This document shows, piece by piece, positions 55,511 to 64,000 of a stretch of DNA of 64,000 nucleotides (position 1 is its first letter; each line of letters opens with the position of its first letter). Position numbers and translations under genes: made by a program. The stretch is from Novosphingobium terrae (GTDB lineage Bacteria; Pseudomonadota; Alphaproteobacteria; Sphingomonadales; Sphingomonadaceae), in contig NZ_JABVZR010000001.1 of NCBI RefSeq assembly GCF_017163935.1, positions 3,348,001-3,412,000 of the forward strand, given 5' to 3'. The notes below the pieces were generated by a model. The model was not told where the DNA came from. It made no database searches and worked only from the letters and a program-made list of their open reading frames with translations.

Positions 55511-57787
55511 TCAGAAAGCCTGCTCGATCCCCGCATAGATGCCGCGCGGCGTGCCCCATTGCGCATTGCCTCCGGCCAGCGAGGTGCCGTCCTGCAAGGC
55601 ATAGCGCGCGCCAAAGGCGTTGAGCACATCGAGCCTCACATTGAGCGGGCGATGCCGCAGCCCCTCCAGCCGATAGACTGCCGCCAGATTGACCTGCGCA
55701 TTGGCCGCCATCCTCGCCCCATTGGGCGCGCCGGTGACCGTTGAGCGGGGCAACCCGCTGCCCACCACGCCATCGGCGGAGAGCCTCAGCCTGCCGCTAT
55801 GCCAGGCCGCGCCCAACGATCCAGTCACGCGCTGGTCTCCATTGGTGGCCACATCATGGCTGGCGATCCATTGCAGTTGCGCCGCCGTAAAGGGCGCTTG
55901 CCCGGCGATGATGGTGCGCCCGTCGATCTGCGCCACCGCCAGATTGCCCCAGATGGAGAGCGGTCCTTCCGTGTAGGTCGCGGTCAGCTCCACGCCCCAG
56001 GCCTTGCCTCTGGCATAGTTGAAGGGGCGCGACAGCACCGTCGAGCCGATCCGCACCGCATCGAGCAGATTGCGGGCACGGCGCCAATAGGCATCGACGC
56101 CAAGGGTCAGATCCTCCAGCTTCTGCTCCACGCCCAGATCGAGGTAATCATCCCTTTCGGCCTTGGCGGCGGTCTCGGTTGTGGTCGGCCATGCGCCGGT
56201 GGTTCGGGCGAGCAGTGCGGCATTGGCGGTGCCGGTGTCTTCCGATGCGGGCACGAAATAGCGGGCATAGCCCAGATGCGCCGTCGTGCCGCTGGCGGGT
56301 TTCCACACGGCATTGATGCGGGGGCTCAGCGCATCGCCGCCGCCGGTGTTGGTGGTGCTGTCGAAGCGCAGGCCGGTGTTAAGGGTGAGATTGGCCCCCA
56401 GCAGCCATTCGTCTTCGAGATAGGCACCCATCTGACGCCGCGTCTCGGCGTCTGCACCGGTTAAGGTGAGCAAGGAGGTTGAGGTCTGTTGTCCATTGGC
56501 GTCGACGGGCAGCACCGAGTAGCTGATCCGAATGCGGTCGCGGGACCAGTTGAAGGTGATCCCGCCGCGCAAGCGATGGGCTGGCGACAGCTCATACAGT
56601 CCCTCGGCCTGCAGGCCGGTCGAGAGATTGTGCTTGGAGACCGCCTGCGCCAGACCGGTGAACAGCACATCGCCCACGACATCGGGCGTGATCGCAAGCG
56701 CTGAGGCGCGCACCGTGGCCGAAAGCTGCGTGGTCAGCGCTCCCGCGCTGCGCTGGTAGGAGAGGATGCCATATTGGCTGGCCACCCTTTCATGCCCGCC
56801 CCATGCCTCGCCGGAGTAAGCCGTGGTGGTGCCGATCGTCAGCGGACGCTGGAAGGTGGCGACTGCGCTGTACGTCGCTGCATCGATCCCGCGCGCATGC
56901 GGCAGATCATAGGCATCGTTCGAGAGGCCCACGATCAGCGACAGCCGTGATTGGGCATCGAGAATACGGTCGAAATACGCAAAGCCGTCGATCTGGTCGG
57001 TATGGTCATGCAGCGGGCTGGTCGAACGGTCGGGCGCGCTCAGCCCGGCATCGCTGCGCAGATAAGAACCCGAGACGTAGTAATTGGTCTGCCCCAGCGA
57101 GCCCATCGCATCGAAGGCGCCCTCGAAACGTCCCAGCGTACCGCCGTTCAGCTCCACCTCGCCGCCTTGGCCATAAACACCGCTCTTGGTGGTGATGTTG
57201 ACCACGCCGCCTGTCTGCAGGCCATATTGTGCTGGCAGGGCGCCAGTGACCAGCTCGACCTTGTCGGCGAAGCGGGCACGCAGCGTGTCGGCCAGATCGG
57301 TAAATCCATCAGGGATGATCACATTGTTGATGCGATATTGCAGCCCCTGCGCGCCCCGCACATGCAACTCGCCCGAGCCGTTCTGGCTGACGCCCGGCAT
57401 CTGCAGCAACACATTGACCAGATTGGCGGCCTCACCGCTGGGGCGCTTTTCGATCACATCATTGCTCAGCGAATAGGTCGAGGCGCCGAGGCTGGCGCTG
57501 ACCCGCGCGCGGGCATTGTCGAGCTGATGGGCGGTGACGACGATTTCACCTGTGCGCTTGGGGCCATCATCGCCATCGCCGTCATCATCATCGTCGTGAT
57601 CCCTGACTTTGGGCGCGGCCTTCGTCTGACGCACCGGCTTGCGATCATCATCGTCGTCATCGTCATCACGCGCGGCGTGTGCCTGCTGCTTGGGGCCGAT
57701 GGCTCCCGCCAAGGCGTGATGCGGCACCAACCCCGCGATCAGCCCCGCCAACGCCACCCCGAACCCCACCGACTGCTTGATCGCCAC
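55511..57787 (-). CDS. TonB-dependent receptor with aspartate-rich N-terminal extension
   Basis: This 758-residue receptor has a signal peptide (about 1-28), then two Asp-rich tracts (eight Asp in a row at 41-48 and a mixed Asp/Gly tract at 63-74). A TonB-box-like GEIVVTAHQ follows at 80-88. The plug domain contains LVNVLLQMPGVSQNG and VELVTGALPAQYGLQTGGVV. The barrel ends in Phe. The start is GTG. The acidic tracts lie before the TonB box, where they would be in the periplasm, and could bind metal ions. Divergent from a two-component system. Confidence 0.88.
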   Translation of the reverse strand: MAIKQSVGFGVALAGLIAGLVPHHALAGAIGPKQQAHAARDDDDDDDDRKPVRQTKAAPKVRDHDDDDDGDGDDGPKRTGEIVVTAHQLDNARARVSASLGASTYSLSNDVIEKRPSGEAANLVNVLLQMPGVSQNGSGELHVRGAQGLQYRINNVIIPDGFTDLADTLRARFADKVELVTGALPAQYGLQTGGVVNITTKSGVYGQGGEVELNGGTLGRFEGAFDAMGSLGQTNYYVSGSYLRSDAGLSAPDRSTSPLHDHTDQIDGFAYFDRILDAQSRLSLIVGLSNDAYDLPHARGIDAATYSAVATFQRPLTIGTTTAYSGEAWGGHERVASQYGILSYQRSAGALTTQLSATVRASALAITPDVVGDVLFTGLAQAVSKHNLSTGLQAEGLYELSPAHRLRGGITFNWSRDRIRISYSVLPVDANGQQTSTSLLTLTGADAETRRQMGAYLEDEWLLGANLTLNTGLRFDSTTNTGGGDALSPRINAVWKPASGTTAHLGYARYFVPASEDTGTANAALLARTTGAWPTTTETAAKAERDDYLDLGVEQKLEDLTLGVDAYWRRARNLLDAVRIGSTVLSRPFNYARGKAWGVELTATYTEGPLSIWGNLAVAQIDGRTIIAGQAPFTAAQLQWIASHDVATNGDQRVTGSLGAAWHSGRLRLSADGVVGSGLPRSTVTGAPNGARMAANAQVNLAAVYRLEGLRHRPLNVRLDVLNAFGARYALQDGTSLAGGNAQWGTPRGIYAGIEQAF

Positions 57788-57876
57788 CTGTTACCGCCTT
57801 TTCTGATGTCTGTTGGCGGCCACCTGTGGCGCGAAGTTTAAGGCAGTATTAGAGGAAGCGCGCGGAAGGAAATTTT

Positions 57877-58557
57877 ATGCGTTTTCTGGTGGTCGAGGAT
57901 GAGCCGAGGATCGCGGAGCTGGTCGCGGACGCCTTGCGCAAGGCCGGTTTCGTCGTCGATGTGCAGCAAAGTGTGGGCGATGCCTGCCATGCGCTCGACC
58001 TGTTTCCCTATGACGGCATGGTGCTCGATCTGGGCCTGCCCGATGGCGAGGGGCTCGATGTGCTGCGCGTCACCCGTGCCAAAGGCCAGCGCCTGCCCGT
58101 GCTGGTGCTGACCGCCCGCGATGCGCTGGAGGACCGCGTCGGCGGTCTCGATGCCGGGGCTGACGACTATCTGGTCAAGCCCTTCGCCAGCGAAGAGCTG
58201 GTGGCACGCGCCAAGGCCCTGCTGCGCCGCCCCGGTCTGGCGCTGGGCACGGTGCTGCAGGCGGGCCATCTGGCGCTCGACACTCTGGGCCGCGAGGCGC
58301 TGGTCGATGGGTGCCCGCTGATGCTGGGGCGGCAGGAGCTGGCGCTGCTCGAACATCTGATGCGGCGCCTGGGCCGCGTGGTGCCCAAGGCTGTGCTGGA
58401 GGACAAGCTCTATGGCGAGGGCGACGAGATCGCCTCCAACGCCATTCCCGTCCATATCCACCATTTGCGCCGTAAGCTGGGTGAGGCGGGGGCCGGTTGC
58501 GGCATCCAGACCGTGCGCGGCATCGGCTATTTCCTGACCGAGGAGGCGCAGGCGTGA
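57877..58557 (+). CDS. OmpR-family response regulator
   Basis: This 226-residue protein has a receiver domain with Asp8, phospho-acceptor Asp51 (GMVLDLGLPDGEGL) and the Lys of YLVKPF. A winged-helix domain follows, ending IQTVRGIGYFL. It resembles QseB/PmrA/TctD-type regulators. The 89-bp gap to the divergent receptor gene should hold promoters for both, so it probably controls that gene. AAGGAAA stands 8 bases before the ATG. Confidence 0.93.
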   Translation: MRFLVVEDEPRIAELVADALRKAGFVVDVQQSVGDACHALDLFPYDGMVLDLGLPDGEGLDVLRVTRAKGQRLPVLVLTARDALEDRVGGLDAGADDYLVKPFASEELVARAKALLRRPGLALGTVLQAGHLALDTLGREALVDGCPLMLGRQELALLEHLMRRLGRVVPKAVLEDKLYGEGDEIASNAIPVHIHHLRRKLGEAGAGCGIQTVRGIGYFLTEEAQA

Positions 58558-59546
58558 TAGCGCAGTGGAGAACATCGCTGGAAAGCAAGCTGATCCTGCG
58601 GCTGGCGGCCATCCATGGGCTGGCGCTGGTGATCGGCTTTCTCGCCTTGGCGCGGCGGCATTACCTGCTCAGGCACGGCATTTCCGACACCATCGTGGTC
58701 TGGGCCTTCCCGCTCTTCGCGCTGGCCGTGCTGGGGGTGGTGATCTACACCGTGCGCGCCAGTCTGCGCCCCTTGATCGCGGCCAGTCGGCAGGCCGCCG
58801 CCATTGTGCCGGGCAAGGCTGGCACGCGGTTGGAGCCGGGCAAGGCCCCCGCCGAGATCCTGCCTTTTATCCATGCGGTCAATGAGGCGCTGGAGCGATT
58901 GGACCAGGCGTTTCAATCCCAGCGCCGCTTCACCGCCGATGCCGCGCATGAATTACGCACGCCGCTTGCCATTCTGACGGCAGGGATCGAGGCTCTGCCC
59001 CCCGGCGAGGCGGTCACCAGGCTGGGGGAGGATGCGGCGCGCATGAGCCGTCTGGTCAACCAACTGCTGCGCGTGGCCCGGCTGGACAGCCAGCCCTTGC
59101 CCGCGCTGCAGGCAGTTGATCTTGGGGCTCTGGCCGCCGAGGTGGTCGGCCATATGGCGCCATGGATTTACCGGCAGGGGCGCGAAGTGGCGCTGGAGGC
59201 GCCGGATCAGCCCGTCCCCATCCAGGGCGATGAGGAGGCGCTGTCAGGCGCGCTGCGGAATCTGATCGAGAATGCCGTCTATCACGCCCCGGCGGGAAGC
59301 GAGGTGCTGGTCTCGGTTTCGCAAGGGGGCCGGATCAGCGTGATTGACCATGGTGCTGGTGTGCCGCTCGAACAGCGCCCGCATCTCTTCGAGCGCTTCT
59401 GGCGCGCGCCGGGGACAAGGCGGCGGGGGGCCGGTTTGGGTCTGTCGATCGTCGCGACGGTGGCGCAGGCGCATGGCGTCGCCATCTCGGTCGAGGACAC
59501 GCCAGGCGGCGGCGCGACTTTTGTGATGGAATTCCCGAAGCGATAG
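58554..59546 (+). CDS. Sensor histidine kinase
   Basis: This 330-residue kinase has two membrane helices (about 14-33 and 48-67) with a very short loop between them. A HAMP-like linker follows, then the H box FTADAAHELRTPLAIL with His132, and an ATPase domain with NLIENAVYHAP (N box), IDHGAGVP (G1), FERFWRAP and GAGLGLSIVATVAQAHG (G2). The tiny periplasmic loop (about 15 residues) leaves little room for a sensor domain, so the signal may come through the membrane or a partner. The GTG start overlaps the regulator stop in GTGA. Confidence 0.92.
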   Translation: MIAQWRTSLESKLILRLAAIHGLALVIGFLALARRHYLLRHGISDTIVVWAFPLFALAVLGVVIYTVRASLRPLIAASRQAAAIVPGKAGTRLEPGKAPAEILPFIHAVNEALERLDQAFQSQRRFTADAAHELRTPLAILTAGIEALPPGEAVTRLGEDAARMSRLVNQLLRVARLDSQPLPALQAVDLGALAAEVVGHMAPWIYRQGREVALEAPDQPVPIQGDEEALSGALRNLIENAVYHAPAGSEVLVSVSQGGRISVIDHGAGVPLEQRPHLFERFWRAPGTRRRGAGLGLSIVATVAQAHGVAISVEDTPGGGATFVMEFPKR

Positions 59547-60330
59547 GTCCCCGTCGTCGCTGACCTCGATGTTTTGCTGCTGAACGGATGGCTGCTTCCA
59601 GGGAGCGCAAATTCGTTGGGCAATGGCAGCTTAGTTGGCGGGTCCCGACCGGCATATTCGAGGGGCAAACGGCAGGTCTAGGCGCAAGCGGACATTTCTC
59701 GCACCGCATCTGAACGTCGGAATCTGGTCGCCTGTAGCCAGCAGTGAACGCCCTATTGTGGGACTTGGCAGCCGGTCCGACGGGATGCGTTATGGGGCAG
59801 GCTTTGCCACTAGCCGACATTCCACAATTGCTTGGCCGCATTCCCAGAATGAAAGAAAGGTAAGCTTGGCGCCAAGGCCGCGTTGCGGGACGCTGGTAGC
59901 ATGGTCTGATAGCCGCTCAAAGACGATGACGGGCTCGAATATTACTAGCTAATATTCTGAAATATATATGTTAAAGAGGGAGTCCGCAAAAATCGGTGTC
60001 TCCGCCAAGGCCCCAAATCCTCACACTGTGATGTGAATGACTTTTTTGGGGGTCACATTGCGGATCACAACACCTCATTTGGGCTGAGATTCCCAAGATA
60101 GCTCGGATGCGATTCGCAACGCTTTAAAGTGATTCGCCTGCCGTAACGGAAGGCTGCTTCGATCCCGCGCAGTACTACACGGGCATCGCGAATTGGCAAA
60201 AAGTGGAAAAATGCTACCGTTCTAGAAAGGTGGTGCGAATGGCCGCTCCTATCAGAAGCGGATTTCATCGTTTTCGCGAGCCTCTCACCTTAGCGCTTGC
60301 TTCTGATCGTTTGCAGTCCATTTTACACTT
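59547..60330. other. Gene-free stretch before the accessory end region
   Basis: I see no supported gene in this roughly 780-bp stretch. Its first half (to about 59900) has core-like base composition but only short broken frames, like worn-out coding sequence. From about 59930 it becomes AT-rich (ATTACTAGCTAATATTCTGA) and contains a TCACACTGTGATGTGA palindrome-like site near 60022. This is where lateral material seems to begin. Confidence 0.45.
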
Positions 60331-61677
60331 ATGGCCGATGAAGACACCCCGCTACCTACCGGTGAACACATCACTCGACAGTATCAGCAAATGCGGCCGC
60401 TTATCGGACTGCTTGGGCTCTTCAATGGTGATGTTCGCCGCCAAGCTAAAGAGCTTGAAAAGCAGTTCGCTGATGTCGAACGCATGAAGGAAGACAGGCA
60501 GAAGTTCGCGGCGCGTTTCGGCCCGCGTGGCTGGACAATCTTCGATCGCCTTTCGGTCGAGGCGGTGCGGGTCGCGGTCACCGAAAGCGACGATGATCTC
60601 GCAGATCAGGGCTTGGTGGTGCACCACCTCGATGCCGATATCCTCTCGTTCTTGGGATATCGATTCAAAACCAGCCGGTTCGCGGCGTGGCACGATATCT
60701 ACGAGCGCGCTGTCGAGCGGCTGCTCGCACAGGATTATCTGTCGGCGGTCCCGCTACTGCTGATCATCATCGACGGCATCTGCACCACAAAAACGGGCAA
60801 GCATCCATTCTCGGGCGGCGCCGATGCGCCTGTTTTCGACACCGAGACGACCGGCCCGGGCGGGCTCTCCGATGGGCTTGCAATTCTCGGCGCCACGCGT
60901 CGTAAACTCGATACCGATGCCGTTGACAGCCCCTATCGTCACGGCATCGTACACGGGCTCAATCCTAATTTTGGGAACGCTCTGGTGGCGGCGAAGACGG
61001 TCAATCTGCTCCAGACGATAGTCGACTATTTCGATCGGCGCGCAGACGAGGAGGCACGCATCGCCAAAGCGGCTAAGGATCAACGTCAGCCATCTTGGTC
61101 GGAATTAGCTGCCACCGTTTCCGCGACGCAGGATACCAAGCGCAGAATCGAAGCGTGGAAGGAACGTCAGGCAATCTCCGGACAAGCGCTGGCGGCGCTT
61201 GGCGCACCGCACAACTTTAACGCCGAAAGCCCGGAAGCTGCGGCAGTCAGCTATCTCGACGCGATCGCGGCTCGCAACTTCGGGACGCTCGCGCAGATGA
61301 CGATCGACTATCCACTCCGCTCGATCGGCTACCGGGCCGGTCGTCATCGGGAGGGGCTTGGTGACCTCAAGCTCACAAGCTGGACCATCACCGGCATTCG
61401 CGACGAAGCACCGGCGATCAGCGAGGTTGACGTCGCGATGGAGGGCATCCTCAATGACAGCTCCTGGTCGGGTACACAGGTGATGAGGCTCGTCTACAAT
61501 GACGAGAAATTCGAGGTGCGCGTGCGCGGCGCGCCCGATGGACGCTGGACCGTGATGCCCAACTTCCTACCGACGCTCTGGGGCACCGCCGTCGGGTCTT
61601 TCGGTACGGCCACGCCGTCAAGTGACCACGACTCATCCCCGCCTCGCCCGCGCGGTCTGGGTGGCGCGCCGAAATAA
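60331..61677 (+). CDS. Unknown protein with HEPN-like R-x4-H motif and NTF2-like end
   Basis: This 448-residue protein is soluble. The N-terminal region (about 1-125) is helical and charged. The central helical region (about 120-240) contains DSPYRHGIVHGLNPNFGNAL; Arg203 and His208 form the R-x4-H pattern of HEPN ribonucleases, in the same context (RHxIxHG) seen in many defence-linked proteins. A linker with charged helices follows, then a C-terminal part (about 285-415, SPEAAAVSYLDAIAARNFGT) that resembles an NTF2/SnoaL fold. I infer a possible RNA-cutting role; no experiment or search supports it here. Confidence 0.55.
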   Translation: MADEDTPLPTGEHITRQYQQMRPLIGLLGLFNGDVRRQAKELEKQFADVERMKEDRQKFAARFGPRGWTIFDRLSVEAVRVAVTESDDDLADQGLVVHHLDADILSFLGYRFKTSRFAAWHDIYERAVERLLAQDYLSAVPLLLIIIDGICTTKTGKHPFSGGADAPVFDTETTGPGGLSDGLAILGATRRKLDTDAVDSPYRHGIVHGLNPNFGNALVAAKTVNLLQTIVDYFDRRADEEARIAKAAKDQRQPSWSELAATVSATQDTKRRIEAWKERQAISGQALAALGAPHNFNAESPEAAAVSYLDAIAARNFGTLAQMTIDYPLRSIGYRAGRHREGLGDLKLTSWTITGIRDEAPAISEVDVAMEGILNDSSWSGTQVMRLVYNDEKFEVRVRGAPDGRWTVMPNFLPTLWGTAVGSFGTATPSSDHDSSPPRPRGLGGAPK

Positions 61678-62050
61678 GCAAAATAAATGTTAAAGATTAC
61701 GAAATTTTCGGCGGATTACAATAGTCCCAGCCCACCTTTTTCGTCTATTTTTCTTACCTGCAACCGAAATCACCGCAGAATACTGCGATAGCACCGGTCG
61801 CACCCTTTGGGAGATGAAAGACGGAGGTCTTCCCAAACATTTCAAGACTGCTTGCGGACAATGCCGACGGGGCTATTCCCCGCAACATTCCGCATTAGAA
61901 TTGGCGTCTCAGCCCGCCCATCGCAAAGTTGACAAAAGACAAATAGGCGGAATTAATCGTAAATATCCCTTGCAAATCAATGAATGCACTCGCTATTCAT
62001 ATGTAGAGATGCGCACCGAAATATTAAGTGCCGCAAGCGAGGGTTTCGGA
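61678..62050. other. AT-richer intergenic stretch
   Basis: No gene is supported in these 373 bp. The composition is AT-richer than the core, with ATAAATGTTAAAGATTACG at the start and several short palindromes. It should contain the promoter of the pseudokinase-helicase gene, since the previous gene ends at 61677. Confidence 0.45.
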
Positions 62051-64000
62051 ATGGCAGTCACCAAACGGCGTCGGCGCAGTGATTTTTTGTCATCATTCGA
62101 GCTTGAAGAGCCTTACCTTATCGCACCTGACCGCTCTCATGGACGACCAGGCCTAATCGCGGGCACGGATCAGGACGGCAATCCTGTGCTGATCAAGGCC
62201 TGGCCGCGAGCCATTAATGCCCACGACACCGAAATGCGGGAGGTATGGGCTCATGAATTGCGCCAACTTCATCGCCTGGGAGGGTATCCGGGTGCCGAGG
62301 ATGTGGTAGTAAATCTCGCACAGTCAGGCATGGATGATAAAGGATACTACCTTGTGCTGGACCCGGGCACACGGCGCCCGCTCCAGACGATACTTGACCG
62401 GGCACCCACTTCGCATTGGCTGAAAACGCCCCGGTTCGATCGGAGCCGGGCAAGAATATGGCAGAACCTCAAGCGTATCGTGACGGGGCTGGACATCCTC
62501 CACTCCCAAGGGCTCCTGCACCGAAATCTAGATACGTGGTCGATTCTGTCGGGTGGCGACGACGACCACGATTTTCAGCTGACAGGTTTCGAGTGGTCGA
62601 TGCGAATCATATCCAGCAATCCGAAGGCATCACCCCGAAGGCCCAGGCAGCCCGCATTCGATTCATTTAACAGCGACTGGACGCTGTTCGGAAGGTTGGC
62701 AGCCACGCTTTGTGGCGCTTCAATAGACCGCCTGCTGGACCCAAAGGTCCTCCCATCACAGGTCGCTCCTCATCTCAATTCCGATGAAGTGCGTTTGCTG
62801 AAAGACCTTGTCGCCATCAACCCGTTCGAGAGAATTGACGGCGAGACGATAACACCGCGCATCGACGGGATTTTGTCCAATATTATCTCAGATGTCGCAG
62901 GCAAGGATCCAAAGCTGCATCTCGTTGTGAGGCTTGGTGAGCGCAGCAAGCTGACGGGGCGAATTTGTGATTTGTCCGACGGGGACATCGAACCGCGTGA
63001 TATCAGTTCGCAGCTAGAGTTCATCGCTGATGACCTTGCCGAGGGACCCAGCCTGCTCTCGGTGAAGAATGGAAAAAATTCTCAGGAGCCGCATACTGTA
63101 TTACGCGGTCGCAATCTGGCATATCGACTTAGGCCCTATGCATCACCGAATAGTCATGCTGAACCGAGCTGGGAGTTCGCCGAATGCGACACGGTCGAAT
63201 CGGCCGATGTTTCACCAGGCAATCTCATCATGAAAACGCCAGTGCTTGCCAATGCGATCGAATTACTAACCGCGCCTGAAGCCAGAGAGCTGTTTGGTCG
63301 ACGCCGGGGCAAGCTTAGGAGTTGGGATCAGCTGCGCGCCGGGTCTTCCGACGGGGCCGCCAGCGAGACTGCCGGTGAGAAATTCCAAAAAGCATTAATT
63401 CTCGGACAATTCCTTGAGATGCTTCAAGCTGCCTGCGACATTTTTCCAGTCAGAATTTTTTCGGGCGCACAGGACGCCGATGGCGAAGTTATAACACGCC
63501 TGAAGTTTCGCCACGAAGATGAGCGAGATAAGCTCAGCAAGCTGCTGGGCGGGGGTAAGACCCAACTGGCAAGGTTCGAGGAACGGCTGTTCGGTTACAA
63601 TAGCGTGGCCGACGGCATCTGGCGCCTGACGGACAATCCCTTTCTCGGCGAACGAGATAACAGTGCAACTGACTGGCAATATCTCGAGGCAGTAGATACC
63701 GAGGATGGCAGGGTGTATTCGTTCAGCGGCTCCCAGCCGTCACTGGTGTCGGACGGATACCTCATCTCAAGCGAAGGCATCGGGCGTGATGTCCAGTTCA
63801 GGAGGCGGATCAAGGCACTTCGCGCCCTGGGAGATCACACCGAATTGCTGCGGACATTGAGCGAGCCGAGGCGCCGCATCTCCGACAGCCAAGATAGTCT
63901 GATCGAGGACGACGATTTTAAGTTTCTCGACGACCATAAGCAGGCCGCCATGAGGGAGGTCGTGTCGACCCTCCCGTTCTATCTTGTGCAAGGGCCGCCT
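62051..64000 (+). CDS. Pseudokinase-helicase fusion protein, 5' part
   Basis: The frame is open from ATG 62051 to the right edge (650 codons). Residues about 20-270 follow a protein kinase fold: VLIKAW with Lys49, helix C Glu69, and LLHRNLDTWSIL in place of HRDLKxxN. The catalytic Asp is Asn159, and DFG is replaced by LTGFEW (about 177-182), so it should be a pseudokinase. A middle region of no known domain follows. The last residues, LPFYLVQGPP, match the start of Walker A in Upf1/Dna2-type helicases, so a helicase domain should continue outside the window. GAGGG stands 9 bases before the ATG; ATG 62009 is an in-frame alternative. Confidence 0.75.
   Translation, partial: MAVTKRRRRSDFLSSFELEEPYLIAPDRSHGRPGLIAGTDQDGNPVLIKAWPRAINAHDTEMREVWAHELRQLHRLGGYPGAEDVVVNLAQSGMDDKGYYLVLDPGTRRPLQTILDRAPTSHWLKTPRFDRSRARIWQNLKRIVTGLDILHSQGLLHRNLDTWSILSGGDDDHDFQLTGFEWSMRIISSNPKASPRRPRQPAFDSFNSDWTLFGRLAATLCGASIDRLLDPKVLPSQVAPHLNSDEVRLLKDLVAINPFERIDGETITPRIDGILSNIISDVAGKDPKLHLVVRLGERSKLTGRICDLSDGDIEPRDISSQLEFIADDLAEGPSLLSVKNGKNSQEPHTVLRGRNLAYRLRPYASPNSHAEPSWEFAECDTVESADVSPGNLIMKTPVLANAIELLTAPEARELFGRRRGKLRSWDQLRAGSSDGAASETAGEKFQKALILGQFLEMLQAACDIFPVRIFSGAQDADGEVITRLKFRHEDERDKLSKLLGGGKTQLARFEERLFGYNSVADGIWRLTDNPFLGERDNSATDWQYLEAVDTEDGRVYSFSGSQPSLVSDGYLISSEGIGRDVQFRRRIKALRALGDHTELLRTLSEPRRRISDSQDSLIEDDDFKFLDDHKQAAMREVVSTLPFYLVQGPP

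Noticed and set aside
60065..60268. 67-codon minus-strand frame upstream of the HEPN-like gene
   Set aside because: No ribosome site, no motif, and it overlaps the AT-rich promoter region of the plus-strand gene.

Overview
The window looks like chromosome of a GC-rich alphaproteobacterium of the order Sphingomonadales, most like Novosphingobium or a close relative. This is inferred from gene content, not from a database search: a ChpT-type phosphotransferase, an ATP12 chaperone, an RpoH with the alphaproteobacterial layout, an Mla-type transport operon, a TIGR02186/TSUP pair, DUF6481, large TonB-dependent receptors, and a strong bias for G or C at third codon positions.

From 1 to about 44.5 kb the sequence is ordinary dense chromosome. 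In order it holds: a membrane-anchored FKBP isomerase and rpsU; an RluA-family synthase, a PaiB-like protein, a HAD phosphatase, a small membrane protein, the ATP12 chaperone and a membrane protein; the mla-type operon (5.2-8.8 kb, minus strand); valS-queE-MATE; a HerA-like ATPase; TIGR02186 plus a TSUP exporter; an NfrB-like glycosyltransferase with a partner barrel protein; gloA, a phosphatase and a secreted TonB_C-like protein; rnpB, ampD, chpT and a JAMM protease; rluD and rpoH; a globin-coupled chemoreceptor; Nudix/DUF47/PiT phosphate genes; modABC; an Old Yellow Enzyme; ada; an exported superoxide dismutase; and a TonB receptor followed by a Tat-type beta-propeller protein.

Four copies of a roughly 150-270 bp intergenic element occur in this part (13.8, 23.0, 27.8 and 37.4 kb). 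Each full copy is bounded by hairpin-forming inverted terminal repeats and has a core that can fold into a terminator-like stem. No transposase lies in them. They behave like a non-autonomous mobile family.

From 44.6 to about 55.3 kb the sequence is accessory. It starts with a P4-type integrase remnant cut at both ends and a cluster of GGGGGTAT-type motifs. Then come an IS110-family element (IS1111-like), a gene remnant, a MucR/Ros regulator split by an intact IS3-family element with an exact 3-bp target duplication, several small unknown genes, a cold-shock protein, an orphan DUF2384 antitoxin-like protein, DUF6481, a spermidine-synthase-like protein and a two-domain KaiC-like ATPase.

From 55.5 to 59.5 kb a TonB receptor with two aspartate-rich N-terminal tracts stands divergently next to an OmpR-type response regulator and its kinase. 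From 59.5 kb to the end the sequence is again accessory: a protein with a HEPN-like R-x4-H motif, then a large gene running off the window. That gene encodes a degenerate protein kinase domain (pseudokinase) and enters what looks like a superfamily 1 helicase Walker A motif at the last codon. This pair is the best candidate for an unrecognised defence-type system, but its key half lies outside the window.
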